Positions 25,179 to 31,311 of a stretch of DNA of 41,783 nt are shown here, one piece after another (positions within the stretch are counted from its first letter, which is position 1; every line of letters begins with the position of its first letter). A model generated the notes under the pieces. That model was given only the letters and a program-made list of their open reading frames with translations, searched no databases and had not been told where the DNA came from. The position numbers and the translations under genes are program-made. Source of the DNA: a virus; IMG/VR virus record IMGVR_UViG_3300007363_000036, positions 1 to 41,783 of that record, one strand, 5' to 3'.

Positions 25179-25486
25179 TATACAGCCTTCCCGCCGTGCC
25201 GGTATCCCCGGCCTTTATTCTTTTCTAATTTCTGGCGCACCGCTTCTTCAATGTCTATTCCCATTCCGCCGGTCAAATCTAAAATGCGAATGATTGCGTC
25301 GGCCAATTCCTCTTTGAAATTGTCAATATCCCTGTGGCGCACAGCTTCCAGGGCTTCACTGATTTCGGAATGAATTAAGGCCAGTATGCAACCAACCCGG
25401 TTTACATCATCCCAGGTTGCCGGGGTCGCAACATTCCAACCGTTCGCCTTGTTTATTTCAACAATCTCTTTTGCCAAATCGTTCAT
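25178..25486 (-). CDS. mazG: MazG-like nucleotide pyrophosphohydrolase
   Basis: 102 residues from the ATG at 25486 (MNDLAKEIVEINKANGW), preceded by GAGGA; the in-frame ATG at 25564 lacks a good ribosome site and would overlap a small gene. Motifs: LALIHSEISEALEAVR (the helix with paired acidic residues), FKEELADAIIRILDLTGG (EELAD metal site) and IDIEEAVRQKLEKN, then RGYRHGGK. Phage MazG-type enzymes hydrolyse (d)NTPs or alarmones; here it probably adjusts nucleotide pools or (p)ppGpp signalling. Confidence 0.85.
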   Translation of the reverse strand: MNDLAKEIVEINKANGWNVATPATWDDVNRVGCILALIHSEISEALEAVRHRDIDNFKEELADAIIRILDLTGGMGIDIEEAVRQKLEKNKGRGYRHGGKAV

Positions 25487-25608
25487 TGTTTCCTCGAAAT
25501 CCAACAGTCTTTGTTTATTTTTATCAGTTTCCCGCCAATCCTGATCACTGCGACCAGGATACATATCAAGACGATCAAGATACTACACAGTAAAACAGCC
25601 AACCACAA
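25483..25608 (-). CDS. Short transmembrane peptide (TTG start)
   Basis: 41 residues from a TTG at 25608 with GAGGGTGTC upstream; its stop overlaps the MazG ATG (ATGA). Residues 2-24 are one hydrophobic helix (LWLAVLLCSILIVLICILVA) followed by a basic tail. The coupling and clean helix argue for a real gene, but a TTG start keeps confidence modest. Confidence 0.42.
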   Translation of the reverse strand: MWLAVLLCSILIVLICILVAVIRIGGKLIKINKDCWISRKQ

Positions 25609-25620
25609 GACACCCTCATT

Positions 25621-25743
25621 TCACCCCGGTTTTTTCTTTACCGTTCTTTTGCGTTTCCCGAATGCCTTTTCCCAATTCTTTGCAAACCGTTTCGCCGTTA
25701 CCTTCATCGGGCGGCGCTTGCTGCCTTTACCGTTCACTGTCAT
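25621..25743 (-). CDS. Small basic phage protein (NGKGSKR motif)
   Basis: 40 residues, MTVNGKGSKRRPMKVTAKRF, Lys/Arg-rich throughout. NGKGSKxRP is a recurrent motif in small phage proteins of unknown role, perhaps nucleic-acid binding. The gene overlaps the end of 25727-25993, whose own N-terminus repeats NGKGSKR. Confidence 0.65.
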   Translation of the reverse strand: MTVNGKGSKRRPMKVTAKRFAKNWEKAFGKRKRTVKKKPG

Positions 25744-25993
25744 TGTCTCCGTTAAGAACCTTGCACAATTCTTTTGCCATATTAATAGCAAGCTCTTTTT
25801 TTTCTGGTGTCATAGGATTAATATGGTTGCAACCCAAATTCGTACCAAAAAGGATTATCTTGTGCTCACATCCCCAACCCCACGATTTCAAGCCCATGGA
25901 ATAGTCTTTCCTCACCACCGACAGTTCATAACTGCCATTCCAGTCACCCTTAAACAAAACCTTCCAATGACGCTTTGAGCCTTTGCCGTTCAT
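25727..25993 (-). CDS. Hypothetical protein with N-terminal NGKGSKR motif
   Basis: 88 residues: MNGKGSKRHWKVLFKGDWNG, then beta-like ELSVVRKDYS, a Trp/Gly/Cys stretch (GLKSWGWGCEHKIILFGTN) and a helical end (EKKELAINMAKELCKVL). Sharing the NGKGSKR start with the next gene suggests duplication of a short motif or a common leader. Function unknown. Confidence 0.6.
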   Translation of the reverse strand: MNGKGSKRHWKVLFKGDWNGSYELSVVRKDYSMGLKSWGWGCEHKIILFGTNLGCNHINPMTPEKKELAINMAKELCKVLNGDNDSER

Positions 25994-26057
25994 GGTTTTT
26001 TCTCATACACTGTCAAGGTTTGCCTCCGACTTCCAGCGTTTCGGAAACGATATATCC

Positions 26058-27002
26058 TTATACCCCCAAATATTGAGTTGCCCGGATTTGCTTGCCGCGC
26101 CGGATATAGCCGTCGAACGCGGCGCTTTTCCAGTCGCCGTAAGTCTTTGCAGCATCAACGGGCATACCCCCTACAATCGCCTGAGTCACCCCACCTGACC
26201 GGAGGGAGTGGCAGCCGATCTTTGCCGGATTCAACCCTGCCAGCAATGCGTATTTTTTTAGAATTTTCAGGATTCCGTCATAACTGATGGAGCCGTTTAC
26301 GTTGCCATGCCGGTCAACCGACCGGAACACACACCCCGATTGAATACCGGCCATCGCCAGCCATTGCTTCAAATTCTCTACCGGGCAGGTTTCGGTATTC
26401 TTGCCATACTCTATGATGATTTCACGGCCTTTCCGTGCCTGATCCTGTTTTTCCTTGCGCACCTTCACAGAAAGCCCGTCGCGTAAAAAAGCAATATCTT
26501 CAAATTTCAGGTTGTGCAGGTTTTCCGCCCGCAACCAGGTCGTAAAAGCGAACAGAATCATTGCCCGGTCACGCGCTCCCTTGATTCCTTCCGGCGTAAG
26601 CGCCAGGATTCTTTTCACATCATCCAGCAAAAGCGCCTGCTTCTGTTCTACCTTTGCGCCGACTTTGCGCTTGACGCTCTCCTTGTAGTCTTTTACAGTC
26701 TGGTCGATAGGGGAGGGGTGGCATTTTACAGCATGAATAACGTTGATCGCCGCCACGCGCCGCTTTATGGTACTCCATCGTGCATGACGGGCAAGAAAAG
26801 TGAGATACAACACTACCGTTTCCGGGGCGGCAGGCAAAAACTCTAAATCGTTATCCCGGCAGAACTGCGCGAAATCCCGGAAATCCGATTGGTAAGCCCG
26901 CCGGGTATTTGCGGCAAAACGCCCATGCGCAATCTCCCGCGCTTCCGCCAATAACAACGGATCGACTTTGGCAACGTTGCTATTCTTGACAGCTATCTTC
27001 AT
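26058..27002 (-). CDS. Tyrosine recombinase (phage integrase or resolvase)
   Basis: 314 residues; ATG overlaps the upstream stop (ATGA). N-terminal SAM-like DNA-binding domain (ANTRRAYQSDFRDFAQFCRDN). Catalytic domain: Arg I in TTWLRAENLHNLKFEDI, Lys in KVRKEKQD, HSLRSGGVT (His and second Arg), a later WKSAAF box, and the Tyr nucleophile in GYIRRGKQIRATQYLG. This arrangement differs from integron integrases, which carry an extra helix near the patch region that I do not see here. Suggests a temperate life style or genome resolution; no att site was identified. Confidence 0.85.
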   Translation of the reverse strand: MKIAVKNSNVAKVDPLLLAEAREIAHGRFAANTRRAYQSDFRDFAQFCRDNDLEFLPAAPETVVLYLTFLARHARWSTIKRRVAAINVIHAVKCHPSPIDQTVKDYKESVKRKVGAKVEQKQALLLDDVKRILALTPEGIKGARDRAMILFAFTTWLRAENLHNLKFEDIAFLRDGLSVKVRKEKQDQARKGREIIIEYGKNTETCPVENLKQWLAMAGIQSGCVFRSVDRHGNVNGSISYDGILKILKKYALLAGLNPAKIGCHSLRSGGVTQAIVGGMPVDAAKTYGDWKSAAFDGYIRRGKQIRATQYLGV

Positions 27003-27217
27003 AATTCCCCATCCATTCTATCAATAAATTTTCTCAATTCATCAATGTTCTTTGCAATGAAGTCATCAATCAACGCCAGAACCGGCGCAGAAGCGCCCTT
27101 CCCAAGTAACACCTGCGACACCATCTGTCTGGAAGGGCTTCCCTCACCGGCAAATCGTTCATAACTGGTTTCCTTGAAGCAAATCAAAATGTCGAATATT
27201 CTCTTACGATCTTCCAT
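26999..27217 (-). CDS. Small helix-turn-helix-like regulator
   Basis: 72 residues. KRIFDILICFKETSYERFAG-EGSPSRQMVSQVLLGKGASAPV resembles a short lambda-repressor-type HTH: a first helix, a Ser-rich turn, then MVSQVL in the recognition helix and GKG in place of the usual GxR. A helical C-terminus could dimerise. It is first in the minus-strand transcript with the recombinase, directly downstream of a good promoter and twin palindromes, so autoregulation or lysogeny control is plausible. Confidence 0.55.
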   Translation of the reverse strand: MEDRKRIFDILICFKETSYERFAGEGSPSRQMVSQVLLGKGASAPVLALIDDFIAKNIDELRKFIDRMDGEL

Positions 27218-27241
27218 TTTTCTCTCTCACTTTACGGGGTA

Positions 27242-27271
27242 AATATAATATCCCCAAATATACTTTGTCAA
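27242..27271 (-). promoter_or_regulatory. Sigma70-like promoter for the regulator-recombinase pair
   Basis: On the minus strand TTGACA (27266-27271) and TTATAT (27243-27248) are 17 bases apart. The ATG at 27217 follows about 25 bases downstream with GAGAGAG ahead of it. Confidence 0.7.
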
Positions 27272-27331
27272 GTCTTTTCTTATTGGGTGATAATGGGAAA
27301 AAAGAATAAATCTGACTAAAAAATCTCAAAA

Positions 27332-27401
27332 ATCAAGCCTATAGCCTTGATAATTTATTTTTTTTGGCACGAAACATAAAAATCAAGCCTATAGCCTTGA
27401 T
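27332..27401. promoter_or_regulatory. Twin 20-bp near-palindromic operators
   Basis: ATCAAGCCTATAGCCTTGAT occurs identically at 27332-27351 and 27382-27401, exactly 50 bp apart. Each is a near-perfect palindrome (one mismatched pair) centred on CTATAG. They lie between the minus-strand regulator promoter and the plus-strand gene at 27500, where a repressor could control both. The A/T runs flanking the second copy also allow a weak terminator reading. Confidence 0.75.
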
Positions 27402-27421
27402 TTTTTACGGGTGTGCAAACT

Positions 27422-27451
27422 TTGCGCTTGACTTCACCCCATTCGTATAAC
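27422..27451 (+). promoter_or_regulatory. Possible promoter for the 27500 gene
   Basis: TTGCGC (27422-27427) and TATAAC (27446-27451) are 18 bases apart on the plus strand, about 50 bases upstream of the ATG at 27500 and just past the second operator copy. Confidence 0.45.
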
Positions 27452-27499
27452 ATTTTCTGAGAACTGAGCCGTAGAGGGAAAACGAAAACGATAGGTTAC

Positions 27500-27790
27500 A
27501 TGAGCGCTTTATCGCAATCATCCATCGTCAAAGCAAGGCAAATCCTCCAACTCACTCAACTCGTCTCGCAATGGGAAACCGACTTCATCCGCAACTGCCT
27601 CAAATTTCCCAACCGCCTCTCTAAAAAACAACTCTCCCGCCTCGAATTTATTATCTCCAAATACCATCACCCCTCAACAAACAACTCACCCCTCAAACGC
27701 ACCGATACCATCAAACTACGCTTCTCTAAAAAAGAAATCGTCTCCGGTAAAGCCCTCCGATTCTTCCCACTGAAAAAAAATCGCCCCTGA
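27500..27790 (+). CDS. Small basic protein with a WE-DFI / LSKKQ motif
   Basis: 96 residues. The segment LTQLVSQWETDFIRNCLKFP-NRLSKKQLSRLEFIISKY matches a short helical module seen in phage and helicase-associated proteins (L..WE.DFI.....LS.KQ...L..I). The C-terminal half is Lys/Arg-rich (KLRFSKKEIVSGKALRFF). Ribosome site is weak. It lies alone on the plus strand beside the operators, so an early regulatory or nucleic-acid-binding role is possible. Confidence 0.6.
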   Translation: MSALSQSSIVKARQILQLTQLVSQWETDFIRNCLKFPNRLSKKQLSRLEFIISKYHHPSTNNSPLKRTDTIKLRFSKKEIVSGKALRFFPLKKNRP

Positions 27791-27794
27791 TCTA

Positions 27795-28065
27795 CCTATA
27801 TGTAAAATAGTGCCGGGGGATGATCCATTAACGCACGTATCCGCATCCGCATTGCGCGGGGCGCGTTTTCCTTCCTGGGGCGGGTCGCGTGACACACACG
27901 GGGTCGCGTGTAGCAAAACAACGACAAGCGCAAGGCATCCGGGCGCAAGTGCGCACCGCAGCACCGCAGCGACGACGCGCCCGGATCGCCCAGCATCCCT
28001 GCCGTTTTTGCGGTGGCTTTTCGCGGCTGGTTCTTGATAACCGCCCTTATCAATACCCAGAAAAT
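27795..28065. other. GC-rich CpG-dense non-coding island next to terS (possible packaging site)
   Basis: About 270 bases whose composition is much richer in GC than both flanks, with a repeated GGGTCGCGTG (two copies around 27884-27910) and clustered GCAGCACCGCAGCGACGACG. The reading frames here code for improbable proteins on either strand. It sits immediately downstream of the small-terminase-like gene, where cos or pac sites often lie. Alternatively an inserted host fragment. Confidence 0.4.
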
Positions 28066-28527
28066 CTACTTTTCGGAAGTGGCATTTTGGGGGATTCGGG
28101 CCAGCGCCGCTGCAAGTTCGCCGGTAGCTTGAAGATTGTTAACGTTGATTTGCAGGGCTATTTCTGGATTGCGCCCATAAATGTCTTTTCGGTGGGCTTC
28201 GAGCATTAAGCGCCTATCGTTAAAGCCTCGCGCGTCGGGGCGTAGTGCAACGGTTATACTTGCCTCCTCTACCGTATCAAGATAGGCATCTTTGACTTGC
28301 TGAAACGCAGCGGCGAAATCTGAATCAGTTTGCAACAATTGATAAATGTTAACTCTATGAATTCCTACGACTTGCGCCGCTTTAGTGAAGTTAAAATGTT
28401 TCGCAAACTCTTGCAAGAATTGTTTGCGCTTTGCCGGTGTAAATTTGGCGCGTGAAGGTCGTTTGAGCGCCTTGCCTACATCGACACTAATGTCGCAAGT
28501 GGCAATTTCTGTTGATTTGTGAGGCAT
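28066..28527 (-). CDS. terS: Terminase small subunit-like protein
   Basis: 153 residues. FLQEFAKHFNFTKAAQVVGIHRVNIYQLLQTDSDFAAAFQQVK is a helix-turn-helix of the small-terminase kind (xTxAA..vGi.r..vY...). It is followed by DAYLDTVEEASITVAL, FNDRRLMLEAHRKDIYGR, the usual oligomerisation region. It would recognise the packaging site and recruit TerL. Unusually it lies about 8 kb from terL and in a separate transcription unit. Confidence 0.72.
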   Translation of the reverse strand: MPHKSTEIATCDISVDVGKALKRPSRAKFTPAKRKQFLQEFAKHFNFTKAAQVVGIHRVNIYQLLQTDSDFAAAFQQVKDAYLDTVEEASITVALRPDARGFNDRRLMLEAHRKDIYGRNPEIALQINVNNLQATGELAAALARIPQNATSEK

Positions 28528-28695
28528 TTTCCGCTCTTTTTTCTAAAAATTCGCCAATTTTCAGGCATTTTGCAAGCGTTTTTTCACGTTCACCCTTTCC
28601 CCGCCTTAGTAAACGAATTGTTACATTTCTGTTACATTTTTTCTCTGGAAGTGGCTTCAAATCGACATTCCTGATTTTTTCTGTTTGTTCACCTA

Positions 28696-28723
28696 TTGAC
28701 AAACGCGATAAATGTATTATATT
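28696..28723 (+). promoter_or_regulatory. Sigma70-like promoter, first of two ahead of the plus-strand operon
   Basis: TTGACA (28696-28701) and TATATT (28718-28723) spaced 16 bases. The stretch 28528-28966 holds this and the next promoter plus a structured leader; apparent reading frames over it on both strands begin with TTG or lack ribosome sites and I do not accept them. Confidence 0.6.
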
Positions 28724-28832
28724 ACCGGTGGATTTTGAATTGAGCGCAACCCGATAACGCGCTATACCTGAAAGCGGCTTGTGCGGCGTGAGTAGGGCAA
28801 ACGATCATTGAAATCGCAATTTGCGGCGTGAC

Positions 28833-28860
28833 TTGACAAGCGTGTGTTGTCCGTTATCCT
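28833..28860 (+). promoter_or_regulatory. Second sigma70-like promoter
   Basis: TTGACA (28833-28838), 16-base spacer, TATCCT (28855-28860). The following leader to 28966 can fold (GCCCCT ... AGGGGC at ~28897-28936) before TAGGAG and the ATG at 28967. Confidence 0.5.
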
Positions 28861-28966
28861 TGCGGGGATTGGTTACGGTCTGCATGTCCTTAGATGCCCC
28901 TCGCTTTAGGCGTGCGCTTCGATGCGGAAGGGGCGCTATTCAACCCTTAACCTTATAGGAGATATT

Positions 28967-29143
28967 ATGAATCGCAAATATCGTCGGGCATTCGCTGCCT
29001 ATCATCGGGCATTAATCGCCGGTAGTTTGTCGGCTTTGTGGCTCTATCGGAAAGCACACTACATTGCAAAGCGGCATTATACCCGCTTATATGCTATTGA
29101 CAATCCCGCTTTTGAAGGATATACGCCGTTTGGCGATGAATAA
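28967..29143 (+). CDS. Small basic protein, first of the plus-strand operon
   Basis: 58 residues from the ATG at 28967 preceded by TAGGAG. MNRKYRRAFAAYHRALIAGS, then LWLYRKAHYIAKRHYTRLY and an acidic end NPAFEGYTPFGDE. Arg/Lys/Tyr-rich amphipathic helices suggest RNA or membrane-surface binding, but no family is recognised. Confidence 0.6.
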   Translation: MNRKYRRAFAAYHRALIAGSLSALWLYRKAHYIAKRHYTRLYAIDNPAFEGYTPFGDE

Positions 29144-29148
29144 TCCCC

Positions 29149-29196
29149 CTCCCTGCCCGGCAGCAGTACGGCCGTGAATCAAATTCAGGCAGGGAG
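29149..29196 (+). other. Structured leader before the 29242 gene
   Basis: Nine-bp perfect stem CTCCCTGCC (29149-29157) / GGCAGGGAG (29188-29196) enclosing two smaller stems (CGGC/GCCG and GAAT/ATTC), i.e. a three-way junction that begins 6 bases after the previous stop. It is followed by CTAACC and GGAGGTATTAACA-ATG. Confidence 0.65.
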
Positions 29197-29241
29197 CTAA
29201 CCAATTCACTAATCTATCACTATTATTTGGAGGTATTAACA

Positions 29242-29703
29242 ATGGCAAAATTAGAAATCCGGGAGGAATACTCCCACGACACCCGCGAAGGATGGGCATG
29301 TGTAAGCTGGTGGCTTGGCGACGTATTGGTTGCCGAAAATGACGGCTCACATACGACGATTCACGCGCCGGAGTACAAAGAGGCGATTGAAGAATATTGG
29401 GAAGAAAACGGAAAATCTGATCCCGATTGGGAAGCTTACGATGATGCGCTATTGATTGACCAGGCAGCCCAAATCAGGGAAGATCATGGTGACGATTGGG
29501 TGATATTGCATAACGGATACGAGCAAGAAACATCCCGAGGATTTGCAAACACTTACAGCATCGACGATGCCGAAGAAGGCGATACATCCACTCATGGATG
29601 GTTTGAAGCTGAGCAGGTCAAAGATATTGGCGAAGAGTTTAATGCCGAGTTGGTGGCCTGGGCAACCGCAAAGGGATTGGATACCGTTAAGTATTGGTTT
29701 TAA
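29242..29703 (+). CDS. Very acidic protein, possible DNA mimic
   Basis: 153 residues from the ATG at 29242 (MAKLEIREEYSHDTREGW); TTG at 29227 is part of the ribosome site. I count 38 Asp/Glu against 10 Lys/Arg, net about -28, spread evenly, with many aromatic residues (WW, YW, WF). This is the profile of phage DNA-mimic anti-restriction proteins such as Ocr or ArdA, though no sequence motif links it to them. Ends DTVKYWF. Early position in the operon also fits an anti-defence role; that is inference. Confidence 0.6.
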   Translation: MAKLEIREEYSHDTREGWACVSWWLGDVLVAENDGSHTTIHAPEYKEAIEEYWEENGKSDPDWEAYDDALLIDQAAQIREDHGDDWVILHNGYEQETSRGFANTYSIDDAEEGDTSTHGWFEAEQVKDIGEEFNAELVAWATAKGLDTVKYWF

Positions 29704-29763
29704 CCCGTCTAAGCGGGTCTAAACAGGTTTTAGGCTTAGAGCGGCCTCCCTTAACCGGGAGGC
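29703..29763 (+). other. H-type pseudoknot plus hairpin before the 29793 gene
   Basis: ACCCG (29703-29707) pairs with CGGGT (29714-29718); its loop TCTAAG (29708-29713) pairs with CTTAGA (29735-29740); a small CTAAA/TTTAG hairpin lies between. A second stem GCCTCCC/GGGAGGC (29744-29763) follows, then GGAGGTATTAACA-ATG. It starts on the last base of the preceding TAA. Confidence 0.6.
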
Positions 29764-29792
29764 GTAACACTTAACCGATGGAGGTATTAACA

Positions 29793-29930
29793 ATGGTAAC
29801 TTTGATTTTTTTGGATAATGGTAGTTGTGTAAAAGTCAGATGCAGCATTGAAGACGCCGCTTATCTCGTGTCAATTTGCTCAAATATCCCTGCGGAATTG
29901 ATCGACATTGTTTTTGAGGTGCAACCATGA
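29793..29930 (+). CDS. Small hypothetical protein
   Basis: 45 residues: MVTLIFLDNGSCVKVRCSIE, then DAAYLVSICSNIPAELIDIV. A short beta hairpin followed by a helix; three Cys. Strong GGAGG start and ATGA overlap with the next gene make it credible. Confidence 0.62.
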   Translation: MVTLIFLDNGSCVKVRCSIEDAAYLVSICSNIPAELIDIVFEVQP

Positions 29931-30442
29931 ATAATTTTTATCGCTGCCTCGATTGTCTAACCGTTTTTACAACGGAAACAAAAGAAACAAATCCCCTTTG
30001 CGGTATTTGCCAGGGTAAAACCGAGTACTTAGGGGAAGTGAATGGCGGGAAATTGTATAAATACCATTATGAAACCCCTTGTGATGGCCGTTGTACTCAC
30101 GCAACCGGCCCCGAATGTGAGTGTTCTTGCGGAGGCGCAAATCACGGAAGCGGTAAACTTGTAAAAGTGGCAACGGTGAATAATATCCCGGTGCTGCAAG
30201 CGGAAAATCCTAAAGCCTTGGAAATTGCAACGGAATATCGAAAATTGGTTGAATCTGTGCGTAATGCTATTCACGCCCTGCCGTTTTACGAAGATTTCCG
30301 CCGCGGGAATTATATAAAAGATAAAGCGGCATGGTGGAAAATTGAATCTTCCCGGCGCAAATTGTCAAAAGCGGCCAGTTACAAAACGCATTCCCGGCGT
30401 ATGAAAGAACTCAATAAAATTCTTGGGGAGGTGCAACCATGA
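29927..30442 (+). CDS. Cys-rich zinc-ribbon phage protein
   Basis: 171 residues. An N-terminal zinc ribbon (CLDC and CGIC, residues ~7-28) is followed by a second Cys cluster, CDGRCTHATGPECECSCGG (residues ~52-70), which recurs in many phage early proteins. The C-terminal half is helical and basic (RKLVESVRNAIHALPFYEDF, SRRKLSKAASYKTHSRRMKE). Probably a nucleic-acid-binding protein. Linked to both neighbours by ATGA. Confidence 0.68.
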   Translation: MNNFYRCLDCLTVFTTETKETNPLCGICQGKTEYLGEVNGGKLYKYHYETPCDGRCTHATGPECECSCGGANHGSGKLVKVATVNNIPVLQAENPKALEIATEYRKLVESVRNAIHALPFYEDFRRGNYIKDKAAWWKIESSRRKLSKAASYKTHSRRMKELNKILGEVQP

Positions 30443-30657
30443 CAATGGCCGAAAAGATAAACGATCATCTTAAACAAGGCGGAGTTGTGCAAATCACCAC
30501 TTATCTAAAATCCGTTCTCTACCGCTCTAAACATGCCGGAATGTTTTTCATGCATGGTGAAAATCTGCATGTGAAAAACGGTAAATCCGATTGGTGTTTA
30601 TCGCATGGCGAACGGGTTTTAGTCGGAATCAAATTTGGCCGGGAGGTAAAAAAATGA
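30439..30657 (+). CDS. Small hypothetical phage protein
   Basis: 72 residues, MTMAEKINDHLKQGGVVQIT, then KSVLYRSKHAGMFFMHGENL and WCLSHGERVLVGIKFGRE. A compact beta-rich fold of unknown role that I associate with the early regions of other phages. ATGA overlaps both before and after. Confidence 0.62.
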   Translation: MTMAEKINDHLKQGGVVQITTYLKSVLYRSKHAGMFFMHGENLHVKNGKSDWCLSHGERVLVGIKFGREVKK

Positions 30658-30698
30658 GCAGCAAAAACAAACTCCTCATCGCAAGCAAATTTAATTAA
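30654..30698 (+). CDS. Possible 14-residue coupled peptide
   Basis: MSSKNKLLIASKFN, ATG at 30654 overlapping the previous stop (ATGA) and preceded by GGGAGG. Could be a coupling peptide that carries ribosomes to the pseudoknot just downstream, or fortuitous. Confidence 0.3.
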   Translation: MSSKNKLLIASKFN

Positions 30699-30700
30699 CC

Positions 30701-30723
30701 CACTGCCCGGCCAGTGCGCCGGG
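30701..30723 (+). other. H-type pseudoknot before the 30753 gene
   Basis: CACTG (30701-30705) pairs with CAGTG (30712-30716); the loop CCCGGC (30706-30711) pairs with GCCGGG (30718-30723). A simple 7-bp hairpin GCCCGGC/GCCGGGC is the alternative. It starts 2 bases after a stop and is followed by GGAGGTGTTTATC-ATG. Confidence 0.6.
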
Positions 30724-30752
30724 CTTAACTTAATTTAACGGAGGTGTTTATC

Positions 30753-30971
30753 ATGTCAGTTCGCAATATCGGAAGCAATCAGACAGAAGTTGAAACCAAA
30801 AAAGGCCGGATTCTGGTTTCCTATTCAACGCCGGTTGCCGCCTGGATCAATGGCCGGGCATATCGCACCGATAAAAAGTGGAGCAAAACCACTTCCAAGC
30901 ATATTAACGCCTGGCTTGCTGACGCAAAAGCGGAAGAAAAACCGCAATCGTTCTTTGATAATCTTTTATAA
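30753..30971 (+). CDS. Small early phage protein (TSKHIN motif)
   Basis: 72 residues from the ATG at 30753. VETKKGRILVSYSTPVAAWINGRAYRTDKKWSKTTSKHINAWLAD is a pattern I recognise from small early proteins of diverse phages; function unknown. Beta-rich N-terminal part, helical end. Its TAA stop forms part of the pseudoknot element that follows. Confidence 0.65.
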   Translation: MSVRNIGSNQTEVETKKGRILVSYSTPVAAWINGRAYRTDKKWSKTTSKHINAWLADAKAEEKPQSFFDNLL

Positions 30972-31046
30972 CTCTGTGGCAGGGGCAACCCTGCCGGGGA
31001 TAATGCGCTTGCATTAAGAGTTGAAAATCCCTAAAAAGCAAGCGCA
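30970..31046 (+). ncRNA. Covarying multi-helix pseudoknot element, copy A
   Basis: P1 AACTCT (30970-30975, including the AA of the stop codon) / AGAGTT (31017-31022). Hairpin GGCAGGG-GCAA-CCCTGCC (30978-30995). P3 GGGAT (30997-31001) / ATCCC (31027-31031). P2 TGCGCTTGC (31004-31012) / GCAAGCGCA (31038-31046). P2 and P3 cross each other and both cross P1. Unpaired AA and AAAAA linkers are conserved with copy B. It ends about 15 bases before GGAGGTATT and the ATG at 31072. Confidence 0.78.
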
Positions 31047-31071
31047 ATAAATCAATTTTGGAGGTATTGTC

Positions 31072-31311
31072 ATGGCTGATTACAATGGTTGGAAAAATTA
31101 TCAAACCTGGAACGTTGCGCTCTGGATAGGCAACGATGAAGGGATTTATTTTTCGGCAAAGGATTTTATGAGCTCTTATAAGGGCAAAGCACCCTACGCC
31201 GCTTTTGTTAAATGGGCAGATTTAAACGGCGAAAAAACACCCGATGGAATAAAGTGGAATGGTTCCCGCCTCGATTATCGCGCACTTAATGAAATGATGC
31301 GCGAATTATAA
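31072..31311 (+). CDS. NGWKNYQTWNVALWI-motif phage protein
   Basis: 79 residues. NGWKNYQTWNVALWIGNDEGIY is a well-known opening of a small phage protein family of unknown function. Rest: FVKWADLNGEKTPDGIKWNG and a C-terminal helix. Start ATG at 31072 with GGAGGTATT. Flanked on both sides by copies of the pseudoknot element, its stop codon being part of copy B. Confidence 0.72.
   Translation: MADYNGWKNYQTWNVALWIGNDEGIYFSAKDFMSSYKGKAPYAAFVKWADLNGEKTPDGIKWNGSRLDYRALNEMMREL

Noticed and set aside
26058-27002. Integron integrase
   Set aside because: It is a tyrosine recombinase, but I see no extra IntI helix and it lies 13 kb from the array; a phage integrase or resolvase is more likely.
27716-28209. 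ORFs on both strands of the GC-rich island
   Set aside because: Overlapping frames with Arg/Cys/Ala-rich, low-plausibility products and no ribosome sites; typical of non-coding GC-rich DNA.
28487-28702. 71-residue minus-strand ORF
   Set aside because: Starts with TTG inside the -35 region of the plus-strand promoter, overlaps terS by 41 bases, and has no good ribosome site.
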